NCBI GenBank assembly: GCA_030268105.1
Contig: BSDZ01000013.1
Location: 2,771,001-2,835,000 of the forward strand
Direction of reading: 5' to 3'
From: Volvox africanus
Taxonomy: Eukaryota; Chlorophyta; Chlorophyceae; Chlamydomonadales; Volvocaceae
DNA length: 64,000 nucleotides
In this document: positions 37,401-49,300 of the stretch, piece after piece
How the letters are laid out: each line of letters begins with the position of its first letter
Numbering within the stretch: the first letter of the stretch is position 1
Notes under the pieces: model-generated
Told to the model about the DNA's origin: nothing
The model's database searches: none
The model's input: the letters and a program-made list of their open reading frames with translations, nothing else
Made by a program: the position numbers and the translations under genes

Positions 37401-37588
37401 GCCTCCGTGCGACAGTCTACAGCTTACCCAGTGTGATATTAATGCCATCCAATAATCGACATTGATCACCTTGGCGACAATTTGGCAAGCTGGCATTAAT
37501 GAGCAAACAGAAGCTACCCGAGGCACGCCGTTCGATAAATGGCCCAAACTCATATGCACTGGTTGCCTTTCGACAGTTTAAAGGTTTG
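34477..37588 (-). CDS. Pherophorin-family extracellular matrix glycoprotein with three internal Cys modules
   Basis: Visible exons: 37588(?)-37470, 37416-35186 and 35043-34477 (stop); the signal-peptide exon was not found. The N-terminal pherophorin domain (DUF3707) contains ERRASGSFCLLINASLPNC, QLVGLGLRNTPASGAELCIR and VCGNN...GNCSIALVQSDG. The C-terminal one starts about at APAVINADSPFRLRG and ends SLRDFCMGSTCALNLVYSS, TCCPRDAI. Between them lie four proline rods (PPSPPP types), expected sites of hydroxyproline O-glycosylation, and three modules each opening with CxxC: CRFCVEVSV (36931-36464), CSVCIIVEI (36235-35789) and CSLCFTMIP (35635-35282). Classical pherophorins have one rod, so four rods and three extra modules are unusual. 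The 37469-37417 intron is only 53 nt but restores frame exactly (GAC across the junction). Secretion to the wall or matrix is inferred from the family. Confidence 0.8.
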
Positions 37589-39280
37589 CTTAGTACAAAA
37601 ACTGGGATCACAAAACACCTACATGTGCGAAGCGAGCGAGAACGAGTGAAATGTTGTCCAAGAACGATTCTGCCCCTACGACAGCAAAGCTGTATATTGC
37701 ATTTAAATTGCAAAAAATTGGAATGTCTGAGGAATTAAACTTACCAAGTAAGAGCGCTTGCCAAAACTGAGCGCAAGTACAGTGCTGTGCGACGAAAAGC
37801 TCTTCTCCTCAGACTTAGCCGCATCGGCCCCAGGGATTTCTATATTTCCGCTGCAAATTAAAATGCCTACCTTCGCTGTGTGATGGCCTAAAACTTGGAA
37901 ATAAGGAGTTGAAACGAACTGTCCAGCAGGTAGCGATGTCCCCACGAATACTTGCAATTATTGATTGTCGAAAGGATTATTATCCTGCGGACGCCCGCCA
38001 ACATAGTGCCGTACGTTTGCTGGGGAATGTAGTAGAACTGAACAGGATGGCTCACCGATGGGCAAACCATCACCAGGGTCGTCTCCAAGCGCTGGATTTT
38101 CATACACTATAGCGGGGATACGGCATTCGTTTCTTGTACCCCTTAACCGTTTGGAGCTGATCAGGGGCTATGTTTTTTCTTCCAATGGCAATGGCAACTC
38201 AAACCTAGAATCGGGCAAACGTGATTCAACATGCCAAATTAGTTAAAGTTTATCTTTATATACAGGGCACAGGTTTGGAGTTATGATGTCCTATCCTTAA
38301 GTTCTTTATCCTAGAGCTATGGGAAATGGAGAGAGACTATTTTGTGCGCAATGTGACCATAATGATCAAGCTACAGCGAGCTTTCCACACGGCGATGACT
38401 AATTATCTTCTGTGCAAGGAACTAAATCAAGATTTGCTTCATGGCTTATGGGGCAGGTTAAGCCTTTGAAAATTGGAACCAGCTAGCTAGTTGCCTTGAA
38501 TTGCGGTATTTAGCTATCTACGTGGTGGTTTTCGGGAGGAGTTGGGGACAGCTATGATTCTAACAGGAAATCGGAATCGTGGGGCTCCACGGTGCTTTAC
38601 GATGTTCAAGCATCAGGACTTATGATTGCGGGTAGGGCACCTGCCCTCGGACAGGTGCCGTGAGGGTGGGATCCTGTCCTGGAGTCCCCAACCGACTTAA
38701 CTCCATTTTGCGCATCCGTCCACAGCATCAACACCATTTATCATGTTTATTTGGTTATATCAATTGCGAGTGAAACGTGGAGATAAATCCGGGTTGAGAT
38801 GGGTCCGAAGGAAACACTTATTTTCCGGCGGACACGGGCTGCATGCTAAACGAGTAGTTCTCCTTCATACTTTTTTGTCATCTCTATTCACTCAGTGTCA
38901 AATATTAAGATGGGGTTGACTGCGCTAGCTGGCTAGAAGCTTACGTGTTCGATTTCATAAAAAATGCTAGGAGCGCATTTGGACCAGCCAAAGGATCTTA
39001 ATTGTGAGTCCTTGTGATCATGTTACTGATAGGCTAGGAGAATGAGTCTTACCGTCGGTGGATGCCATTCGAAAGGATACGAGCGTATGTGAGGGACAGG
39101 GAGGGACTAGAGGGATGTGCGGCAACCAAGCCGGCCCGTTCCGGCCGGTCTCTGATCGTGGCTACAGAATCATTCCCCCAAAGAACCATCTGAGCTATGT
39201 TTACTTCAGGCTGTGTCCTTGGGCCATCGGGGTCGGAGGTGTGCATCGGATCGTAAATGCCGAGTCTGTGACTCTGATGG
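37589..39280. other. Pherophorin upstream region; no confident gene
   Basis: This stretch should hold the missing 5' exons and promoter of the pherophorin gene. One minus-strand frame near 37957-37746 ends in a GTAAGT donor (TACTTG|GTAAGT) and could be an exon, but it has no signal peptide. From 38.1 to 39.28 kb I see nothing recognisable. A plus-strand frame starting at 39058 has no identifiable domain. Confidence 0.4.
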
Positions 39281-39434
39281 GTGTAGACAATCTGTGGTCA
39301 ATGCATAGCATAGCATGGCTAGGCTCAGGGGAAGGGAAACGAGCGCGGTTGCCTTATGAGCAGCAGACCCGTTTTTCTATGTTGCTGACCAGAAAACGTT
39401 CTTTTCCTCTTTTGGAAACTTCGACCAGCTTGTC
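39281..39434. repeat. Direct repeat, left copy (about 155 bp)
   Basis: This matches 41573-41731 over most of its length. Shared blocks include AGACAATC, GGGGAAGGGAAACG, GCGGTTGCCT, CCCGTTTTTCTA, GACCAGAA, ACGTTCTTTTC and TTCGACCAGCTTG. The two copies bracket the broken Pmp-gene copy. Confidence 0.8.
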
Positions 39435-39808
39435 CATTTATGTTTTTTCATGCATTTTCAAATCCTCTACTCGTCCATTGCTTCGTATCATAGCGCGAAT
39501 CCAATTCTCACACCATCCCACACCTTTTTGCGAGCAGGCGCCGCCCCGAAGCGGCTTTGGGTAAGCAGGGCAAGGACTTAGATCGATGGATCAGGCTTAC
39601 AAACAAGAATCGCTTGTGTCGTTTCCTTTCGCCTTTGTGCTTGCCCACTTAAGTCTGGCAATTCTGGTCAGGTTCGGGTTGTGGGGGCGAGCATCAAGGA
39701 GGAGGAGAGCAGAAGACCTTAGGCGTCAGGACCCAGAGGCCTATTCCGTCAGGTTTAAGGAACGCGTTTCTTTTCGCTTCAATAAGTGTGAACTAGCTTA
39801 ACACGAAA

Positions 39809-41566
39809 CGCTCAGCATTGGGACTATGAAAAGCAGAATCGGTGAATTGAAGCATGGGTGCCAGCTCCTTTGGCAGCAAGGAATGTGGCGCCGGCGTCCT
39901 GTTGCACCACGCCGTTCCGCTGCACGGAAGTACCGGAAAGTATGGGAAAGCAAAGCTCAATGCCCAGGTGGAGTCGATAACCAGGAGAGAACTCCGGAAG
40001 TCTGGGGATTTAGAATACAAAAGTAACGGATGATATTGCATACATATACATAAATGGAATAATGGATTGCATTCGTTGCCTATTATAACTGCTAATTTCC
40101 AACTGCTAACTGCTAACTGGTTACCGGTATACTTCCGGTAAGTAGACAACAGCTAGCTGCTGGCTGGGGACATGAGGTAAACCTCACCTACAAAGCAGGC
40201 CAGCAGACAACCTACGTTATGCAAGTTGGATAATCGCCATCTCACTGTGAGTTTGCAAGTTGACAACTCCCATACAGGTATACAGGTTGCAATACCGTTT
40301 CTTTCAGAGGAAGCAACTCAATTTGCTAAAATACGACCGCAAACAGCAACATTCAACAATTAAAGCTTTAAATTTTTATAGCGAGGATTCAAACAATATA
40401 GTAAACTTTGAAGTCGAAGTCGTATCCACATTTAATGTAAATGGTTTTTAATTATCTCACCCCTATCTAGATCGACTACCGACACTAACCGCTTTAGCGT
40501 GTTTCTCACAAGGCAAAGTATTGGCCTGGTGGAGCTGAGCTGACCTTTCCCGAACGCAAGTTCTACAATTGCTGAAGGTCTTTCTATAGTTCATCCTGTA
40601 ATATCTATATACATTTTGGCTTCATGACTATCGAAAGCACCCTAATCCTGGAAAACCAGCTTGGCACTCGGTCACGACCAGGTACCAAATATTTCCAACC
40701 CAATTTCAACGAACACTACCATAACAAAGCACACAGTCATAATGATTCGTAATAATTTTATTTTGATGCCTGGAAAACCTCGTATACGAGCGTACAACAA
40801 TGTCTGTACCCTCCGCCTAATATGGGCCAATCCTTACTGATTTTTCTCTATGGCCAATTTGATTTGTCGACAATGCAGCATTACCTGCAAGCAGTTATCC
40901 CCGACGCCTCCCTGATACACTCTGAGCGGCATCCGCTTTGCTAGTCGTATCGGTATCATTTTAAACTGTAATATTAATATAATCATTTCAATGGTATCAC
41001 TTTAAACTGTAATACTATTCATTGGGTAGAACAGGATCATCTTAAACTGAGATGTTATTTGTTGGGTATCATTCATGGTATCGTTTTGAACTGAAATATT
41101 AAGTGTTGGGTAGAACAGGATACCTAAATTGCCTAATGATTTAAAAATCGTTTAATACTTTAGTTCCAATACCCTTACCGGTAAACTCCACTTCGCCATG
41201 CTAGGACCACCGTTTTCGACGTGTTTCGTACCAGCCCCAGAGTCACCGATGAGTGAGCCAAATGCAGCGCCCCCACAGCCCCGCCACTAAGCGTAGCTCG
41301 ATTTGCCGTGAAGGTGGATCCCCAAAACTCCTAACCACAGGAAATCAGCATTACAGCACCCCCAGTTCCGCCATTGCAAATGTTGGCCTCGAAGGACGTG
41401 TTGACCACCTTCAGCTGGCAGGAAGCAGTGAGGTTCGAATTGGCATCAGTGGGCTCGCGCGACATCAGCAGTGCACCGCCAAAGTTTGCTCGGTTCGTGG
41501 AGTTGCCCAGAAGGGATCCTGCGACGTTGCCTCTGAATGTGGTGTCCACGACGGAGACAACGAACA
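39809..41566 (-). pseudogene. Broken partial copy of the Pmp-repeat gene
   Basis: Three blocks match the intact gene in the same order and orientation. Block A, 39809 to about 40264, matches 53375 to about 53840 with many differences, and spans an exon end, an intron and the next exon start. Block B, about 40859-40948, matches about 54100-54195. Block C, 41204-41566, matches 54200-54562 with only six mismatches, all in its first 130 bp. Block C carries TTAGGAG where the gene strand has TTCCGAG, creating a stop (TAG) after LISCG. Blocks A and B are separated by unrelated AT-rich DNA, and B and C by a 255-bp insertion. It cannot encode the parent protein. Confidence 0.9.
40950..41130. repeat. 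Degenerate AT-rich tandem repeat inserted in the pseudogene
   Basis: Four diverged units carry the core TTTTAAACTGTAATATTA (variants CTTTAAACTGTAATACTA, TCTTAAACTGAGATGTTA and GTTTTGAACTGAAATATTA). Each core lies near GGTATCA/GGATCAT, with TTGGGTAGAACAGGAT at two of the joins. Unit length is roughly 40-60 bp. Confidence 0.75.
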
Positions 41567-41572
41567 GGATAG

Positions 41573-41731
41573 GTACAGACAATCAGGGATTTTGGTCAAA
41601 GCATAACATAGAATGCATAGGCTTAGGGGAAGGGAAACGGCTGCGGTTGCCTGATGAGCAGGAGCCCCGTTTTTCTACGTTGCCGACCAGAAGACGTTCT
41701 TTTCATCGTTTTCACCTTCGACCAGCTTGAC
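41573..41731. repeat. Direct repeat, right copy (about 159 bp)
   Basis: Partner of 39281-39434 in the same orientation. It starts six bases after the end of pseudogene block C. Confidence 0.8.
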
Positions 41732-43345
41732 CTAGCTTGATAGGACACGCCGGACGCAGTAGAAAGTAGAGTTTCTATGGAAGGGCTACGACGTGGGTTG
41801 CGTCAGATGACGTACTAGATCCAGATATCAAGTACGTCTAAGAGACATGGATCACTGGTGATGCCGTTATTTACAAATCGGTAGCGGGCCGCAGACCCCG
41901 GGGGCCCCTGTAATCCTTGCCTGGGCCACTGGAACCCGTATGCGTGATGGCGGTATGCGTGATGGCGGTGGCGCCCATTGCGTGAGCGAGTGACAAGAAT
42001 GATACACCTGCGCGGCCAGGTCAGCCTCATATGTCCATAATAATGATATCAGCGGACTCCAACTTTGCAACGTGTCACCTGGTATCCACGCACGAAAGCG
42101 CGCTCCACCAACCATATCAGTCAGCCCCAGCGAGAAGAGTAGTTGTTGTTAAGTCCATGTTCACTCGTAAATGGAGGCCAGGCTGCAGAACTCAAGCAAT
42201 CCAACCTCCGCGGCGGCAATATTGTCACCTTGGTATGCAAATCCCGCACAGCAATCCTACCTCTGTACCTTGCCTAGAAAGGTCCTGCACCCTAAGTGTA
42301 CCCACTCGCTCACATAACGCATCTCATTGAGCAGCAAATCAAGGGGCCTACTCAGCGAGCACTGCTTGTGGGTACGGCAATAATTGCAGCGCATGCACCA
42401 AACCATTGAAGGGTCCCCCACAGGCAGCAAACCACGGAAACGGCGTTCCTCTTGGTACCTAAAACCAACTGTCAACATTTTCATACCACGAATACGTATA
42501 GAGACTGAATACCTTTGATCAGAGCCGCTGCTGCATAGCGAAGATACCCATGAAACAGAGGTGAATTTTAAGCAAGCGAAAATCACGTCAACTCTAGGAA
42601 AATCTCTCTGACGACATGGAATATCATCGCGCTGGTTGGATGTTGCCTGGGAAAATCAACGGCCCTGATCGCAAGAATTCTTCCGGTTGCTGGGAGTTTA
42701 ATGGCTCACTCTGGCCAGAGCGCGGTCATCTCTATCCGCATTCAAAGGCAGGCAAATAAAACGCAGGTACGGAAAAAGCACGTATGTATTTATATTGGTG
42801 CATGGGCATTTTAGAGCGCGTTGCCCTATGCGGCCAACATCTCTCACTCGCTCCAGCATCTGGGTCAAATAACTGGACAACGTGTACTGTTGCCCACATT
42901 TGTTTAACAAATGCAGACGGGCTCATCCCTGCTTTCAATAAATAATAATGGAAACATCGTTCGTTTGCATCAACATCGACCCATTCGATTCCAACCAGAC
43001 AATCCCAACCAGGCAATCTGGTGAATCCGCGTGCCTGCGTGCTATCAATCATCTGTAGCTCTCTGGATGCTCCTACATTCCGCACACACACCGGACAAAC
43101 GAATAAAAAGCAAACAGCCACATCCTAGCTACCTTACTTCAGGTAAATAGGATACTCGAATTCTGAATGGCCATCACCATGGCGTCACGGGCCAGCAGGA
43201 TCGCTCAGCCAACACTAAGAAAACAAAGAATAGCAACTGATGTAAGGATGCAGATGCTATGCAGAACCTATCAGCCTAATCTTCGTAAACATTGCATCAT
43301 ATTGTCCATCCCATCGGGCCTACCTATGCCTACCTAACAAGCTCG
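41732..43345. other. 3' flank of the Pmp-repeat gene; no confident gene
   Basis: About 1.6 kb with only short overlapping frames on both strands and no recognisable domain. A direct repeat, ATGCGTGATGGCGGT, occurs twice at about 41939-41970. I saw no TGTAA signal about 300 nt after this gene's stop codon. Confidence 0.45.
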
Positions 43346-46300
43346 CTATAAGAGACTCTCCAGGCGGATGGACACGTGGCTGGGCCTGGGGATCTGCCGC
43401 AGGGACTCCATGCACTCGTTAGACAGCTGGTCTTCCAGGCTAACGCTTGCAAGCGCCATGCCCATACCAGATGGAGCCACCGCGGGCGAACCAGTATCCG
43501 CGGCTCTGTCGCTGGCCTCTGTATCCAGGCTATCTAATGTGCAGCCACATATGCGTGCGGGTGCGGCTGATGGCGGGCCGCCCATGCCTCCCGCAGACGC
43601 AGCCTCCGACGTGCCAACTCGGGCAAATGTATATATACGGCAGCAGCTCAAGATCGGCCAGCACACCAGTCGCTGCTTGCCTCTACCACTTCCCTTGCCA
43701 CTCTTCTCCATGTCACAATTGTCAGGTGCCTTGTCCTGGGGACGGCTGACTATGCAGTTGCAGCAGCTGCTGAACATCTTCTGCAGCAACTGGGTCGAGG
43801 TTGTGACCTTGAAGGCCGCGGGCCACAACTTCCGGCTCGCCACGTACAGGAAAAAGACTATGAGACAAGTATTGAGCGATATGATAACAATTGCCAACAC
43901 ATTCTGGGGGTACAGGGAAGATACGGGAGCTTTAGAATCTAGGACAGCTAAGTACTCCAGCAGGACGCAAGTCAAGGGGAAAGCAGTGTTCTCCTTCCGT
44001 GTCAAATGATCAAGAAATGTGACCAATCGCGCGGCCGCCATGCCGCCTATCCAAACGGCCAATAAGTAAGTTTCTGTGCATGGTGGCTACAGGTCTACGC
44101 TGGATCGCAATCAAAAGGACGACGCAGGTGAACAGCGGAAGTCGTGTCACGCACTTACGTAAGCCCTTCCCCCCTACACATACCCGACGTACCTCAGCAG
44201 CCAAATTCATGCCATCGTCGATTGTGAAGTACAAGCTCAGGGTGATGGTGAGACTGAGTGTCCCCAATGAAATGAACTCCATGAGGACCAGCATTCGTGA
44301 CAGAAGTGGGGCGCAGCTCACGTTGATGAGCGCAATTACGGTAAACACAACCAACAGCAGAAGCGCCTGCACGCAGTGGGTGGATGAAGGGCACAAATCC
44401 GTACATGGCATTGAGATAACCTTCCGCACCAGTTCCCATCGTTCAAGACCTACTCCTTCCCCATCCACTCTCCATCTCCTCCTGCTCATCCATCTCCTCC
44501 TGCTGCTCCTGCTCTACTAATTAACAAAGCAACACACGCAAACTGGATGATGTACGTGCGCACATGCAGTGTCATTTTCTCTATGAAGTATGAACTATGG
44601 ATTTGTTGCTTGCGATGCTTAAATGAAGAAATAAACGAACACACGTCCGCACATCTGCAGCTACCTGAGCCAGGCACCCACGTACCTGGTATGACACGTT
44701 GAGGCCTCGTCCCAGCACCTCCACCGTTACCAAAATCAGCGTCTCTAGCTGCAGTACGGTCTCCCACCAAATGAAACGGGGCCTGCATGTGCGCAGGGAG
44801 TAAAACGACATGTGCAGATACTTTCTGACATATATGTCCTGTTCCTTGAAAGAGGAATAGCAATATACAGTGGCATGCAAGTAAGGGCACGGAGGAGCTA
44901 CCGAACCTGAGGTTATCAACTTACCATACTCACATCCCACCGCCAGCACAGGACATGCACGTGAAAGACCTAGGGTGAGCTCAATCCCACAATTCAACAA
45001 GCTTCCCTATTGCCTGCTGTGGAGCAGTTTGCAGCAGCGGAGACGACGACATGCATCGCATACACCCCTTCACTCACTTGTAGCGCTTGTACAGGAAGCC
45101 GTACACCTTGCGCACGTGCGTGTCATTCAGCCTCCCACGTACACGCCACACGAACCAGAAGGACATCAGGGGCGGCAGAAGGCAGAAAACCAATACTGCC
45201 GCCACCCCGATGGGAACGTAGACACGCAGGTGGTTACCGCTATAGCACATCGCCTGCATGTTGCGAACCCAGTAGCCGTACTTCCAGGTGGCCTGCAGAA
45301 GGCAGCGACCAACGAGTGAACGCGCTGAGTGGCGGCTAATAGAGCAGAGGTGTCTTGCAACCAAACACCGCCACAAAAGGTGTACCTTACTCACTACGCA
45401 CGCTCTCACCTGCTGTGCCTCCGAGAAGGGCCCTTCGCCGTCATCAATTGGATAGCACGCAAACGTAGACAGTGCTGGTAGGTAGGTTCGTTTCAAACAG
45501 GCGCACATTGTCAGGAGGGAGGGAGACACAGTCGCAGCAGCCAGGGTTTGCGCTGGAACATAGATTGATCAACATCTCCAAAAGATACGGTCAGGATAGG
45601 TGCGTGCCCATCCTGCTATCTTTTGCACAAATAGGCTGCAATGGATAGTGTGTTTGGTGCTGAGGTACGAGGTTCATCGTGATGAGCCTCCCCGCCTTGC
45701 CGTGAACGTCCTCGGAAGCCCCCGGCACTTTTCATAGCGAGCCTGACGTTGTCCCGTACCATGATACTAATTGGGATGTCTAATTTTGAGGTTAACATGC
45801 GAGCTGTTATTTAGGGCGTGATGCAACATCCTACGGCTGGCCTCTCATGACTCCCACATACCCGCTTGCGCCCAGCTGGGGTAAAGAATGAACACGGCAG
45901 CCATCAGAACTACGCCCAGCTGTTCCCGCAAGCTCATGGCCTTGTCCACCTCCACGAAAGTCGCCTGACTGGACTGCTGCGTGTTGACCGCCAGTGTGCG
46001 TAGCCTGCTGAGCGTCTTCATTGCATCGCTCAGGGCGGCCGAGCCCACGGTGGACAGCGACTTAGACGTCCTTCGGTGAGACAACTTGTACGGCAGTTGC
46101 CGGGTGAAGTACGCAACCGACGCGTCGCTGTTCCCCCCAGGGGACTTCGCTGCGGGCGCGCCGTGGATGCGACCATGGTCTTGACTGATGAAGCTACCGC
46201 TTGCCGCGCGAAACAACGGTATACTGGTGAGATCACCGCAAGGTAGGATTTCGGGAATCTCGCTCAAGTGGTCAAGCTGTCCTTCATCATCAGAGGTAAG

Positions 46301-49300
46301 CGTAGCAGCCGCATCTTGGGCCTGGAGGTGCCACATCCCGTTCTGCTTGATAACATCATTGGTATTCGACACATTCACCGCACAGCCCACGTCGGCACCG
46401 TCAAGGTCCACCACTGGCGCTGTGCTTGCAGCCGTGGGTAGTATGATATGCAGCAGAGCTTCTTTAGGGCCTTTCTGCGGGCAGGGTCTTGGCGAAGAGA
46501 CGCCGGCGGTAGCGGGAGTTGGTTGCGGATTCGTGACCGCGGCATCCAACGCGACGACCTGGACATCCCTGAATACCGTGGATAGACCTATGCTGCCGCC
46601 TACATGCGTTGGCCAGGAAGAGGATGTCCCGGCAGGCTGTGGAGCTGGTGGACTTTGGGGACAAGTCTCAGTTCTTGGGCATTGTGAAAATGCTGCCAGA
46701 ATGTTCTCGCTGTCAGTTCGTCGGTGGAGTAGGTCGGACCGCCCCCATCGTGATGACCGCGATGATGTCACTCGTGATGACAAGGACTTGCAGATGCCCA
46801 TGACTTTGCCGCGGAAGGATTGTGCGCGATCCGTCACAACTTGTGCTGCATCTTTCCGGAACCGAAATCCGTACCTGCATGCATGAGATGCCGGCAAATT
46901 CAAGCCATGCGGGCGCGGCTGCTGTATTTCGTCCGGTAGCACGCAACACCACGTACCTCAGCGTCCATAGCATCATGGAAACAACAGCCACGGCACAAGG
47001 CGTCAAGATGCTCGCCAGCCACTGAATGAGAGCCTGGCCGGCACTGTCCTTGTCTGGCACCAGGCAACTCGGGCTGTACACGAGGTAGTTCTCTGCGCCC
47101 GTGATCGCACTAAACACTGCCTGACAGCGCAGGATGACGTTGGGGTAGTCCACACTCAGGCGTGTCACTGCATGCATTCAGATTGAAAGGATACGAATAA
47201 TGATATTTGGTGATCACGTTGCGGCCAATTATGTACCTAGCTACCGTACCTAGTGTGTGTATGCATGCAAAGGAATGGTACGCACGTCCCCGATATGTTC
47301 CATGATTTAGGTGGTTTTAAGTAGTCCTCACTCCTTGCTACTGCTGCAGCCACTGCTACAGCTGCTGCTAGCGACCTGCTAGGTGGAGAATCCTTAGGGG
47401 TAATACTTAGGGCTGGTTTCATTTGAGCTAGTTCATTAAATGGCGCTCCCTGAAGCCCCTTCTTGGTCACGGGTCGTACATGCCAAGCCAACTGCCAAGT
47501 CGGAAGTATTGAACCGCACAGCCGCCGAGTGACCTACCGATTACTAAGTACTGCACGTGCACCACAATCGCCTGCATGACGGATAACCACGCACGCAAAC
47601 ACGTGTGCATCAGAAGTATTGAATGGAAAGGGTTTCACCATCACCCACATTCCACCATCCCGACATGGCAACAAATAATTAACACCGGCTTTGAAGTGAA
47701 GCAAGGCCTGGTGGTGATAGTAATGGTGGTAGTGGTGGTAATGGTCGAGTGTTAAGCCAGAGGAGACAATAGTCTGCAGCTAGCAGCACTATACTCAACG
47801 CACGCATGCACATGACACGACATGACAGGAGTGGAAAAGGTGCGTGGTGACATCTACTCCCCCCCTTCATAGGAGTGGGAGGAGTTCCACTGCATCAATT
47901 ATCATGGTATGCATGGGATGCTGCTACGTACGCACGCGACCAACCGGACACCCGCCCCAAATACTGCCGGCAGACCCTCGCCTCGTATGGAAGCAGTACA
48001 ATTGGCGGCAAGGAGGAGCTCTTAGCAGTCAGCCAGTTGTTCCACGACATGCGACTCCACGTACCTTGACCACGTCGCCAAAGTCCAGTCGTGGGACAAC
48101 TTTGCCGTTTTTCTTCTGTTGCATCGGCTTCCTGTCTCCGTCCTGTTCCCCGAAGCCCTCGGCGAAGTTTGTGATGGTGGTGAACAAGACCAGTACGACG
48201 TTGCTGAAGAAGGAGAGTAGGCCCAGGACGACCGTCCGAGCTACACTGGGGCATCGTTTGCAATTGAACGCCTGCGATTGTGCAGCAGCAGCCAGCAGCC
48301 AACATGCAGCAACACACGTATAAGTAAAGGGTCAGCGGAAAGGCCCTGATGTCCTGTTGGGGGAGGGGCAGGTGTCGATTCGCTCCCAGCTGGCAAGAGA
48401 CCAAAGGTTGAAGCAACTTATCTAAGAGTACAGGAGAGCTGCCCCTGCAGCTCCAGCGACCTCTATCCATCCCTGTTTGCCTGCTCTCAGTTCCTGCTGC
48501 TATTTTTCAATCACATGCTGTTTTTCATTACGCGCTTTTAGCCCCTCACCCCACTGTCGCCTGGAGAATCGCTCGTTTGCTTCCGAAATTCCAACATCGG
48601 CTTCCCACATGGCTGTATACGTGCAATAACTTGCTCATGGTATTGACGGCAGTTATTTTTCATTTGCGATGTCTCTCACAATTTTCCCACATGCCTACAT
48701 ACCGAGTCGACGTAATAGTTGGGGATGCAAGCTGCGCACAGGTTGCCCGTGTAGCCCTCCGCACACTGCTGCTGCATGTACGAATCCGGGTGCCCAGATG
48801 GCAATCCGAACAGAAGGCAGCGAGGGAGAGTGCTGGCTGCTGCTGCTGATGTATTCTGATCGGACGGCAAAATGTCGCTATTCAGCAACACCGGGGGCCA
48901 GAGAAATCCATCCTGCAATTGATCCCCGTCATAATCTGATGGCGGCGGAGGAGACCAGGGATTGAAGTATGCCTGTCGTACGGCTGCCCCAGGTACGACA
49001 CTACCGTACCAACCCAGCTGGCACCAAGACAACAACCTGGTTCGATAGTCCTGCCCGGGAAGGGCGCTGAAGACCGAATCGGGGAATATCTTGGCGTCTC
49101 CCGTCACCGCACAAGCCGCTGAATTCGGACATGCATGGAGCTGAGTAGAATTGGCCGCACTGTGCCAGTACCCTGTGAAGAGGAGGGGAGGGCACGCAGG
49201 CGGGGCACACACACTGTCATGACGCATCGATGCCTATGGTCACTCCGGAATTTTCGCACCCGGCACGCCTGGCCAAAGGTCAATAAGTTATCCCTTAGGC

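Noticed and set aside
39058..39564. Plus-strand 168-aa open frame
   Set aside because: No domain or splice support, and it overlaps the left direct repeat.
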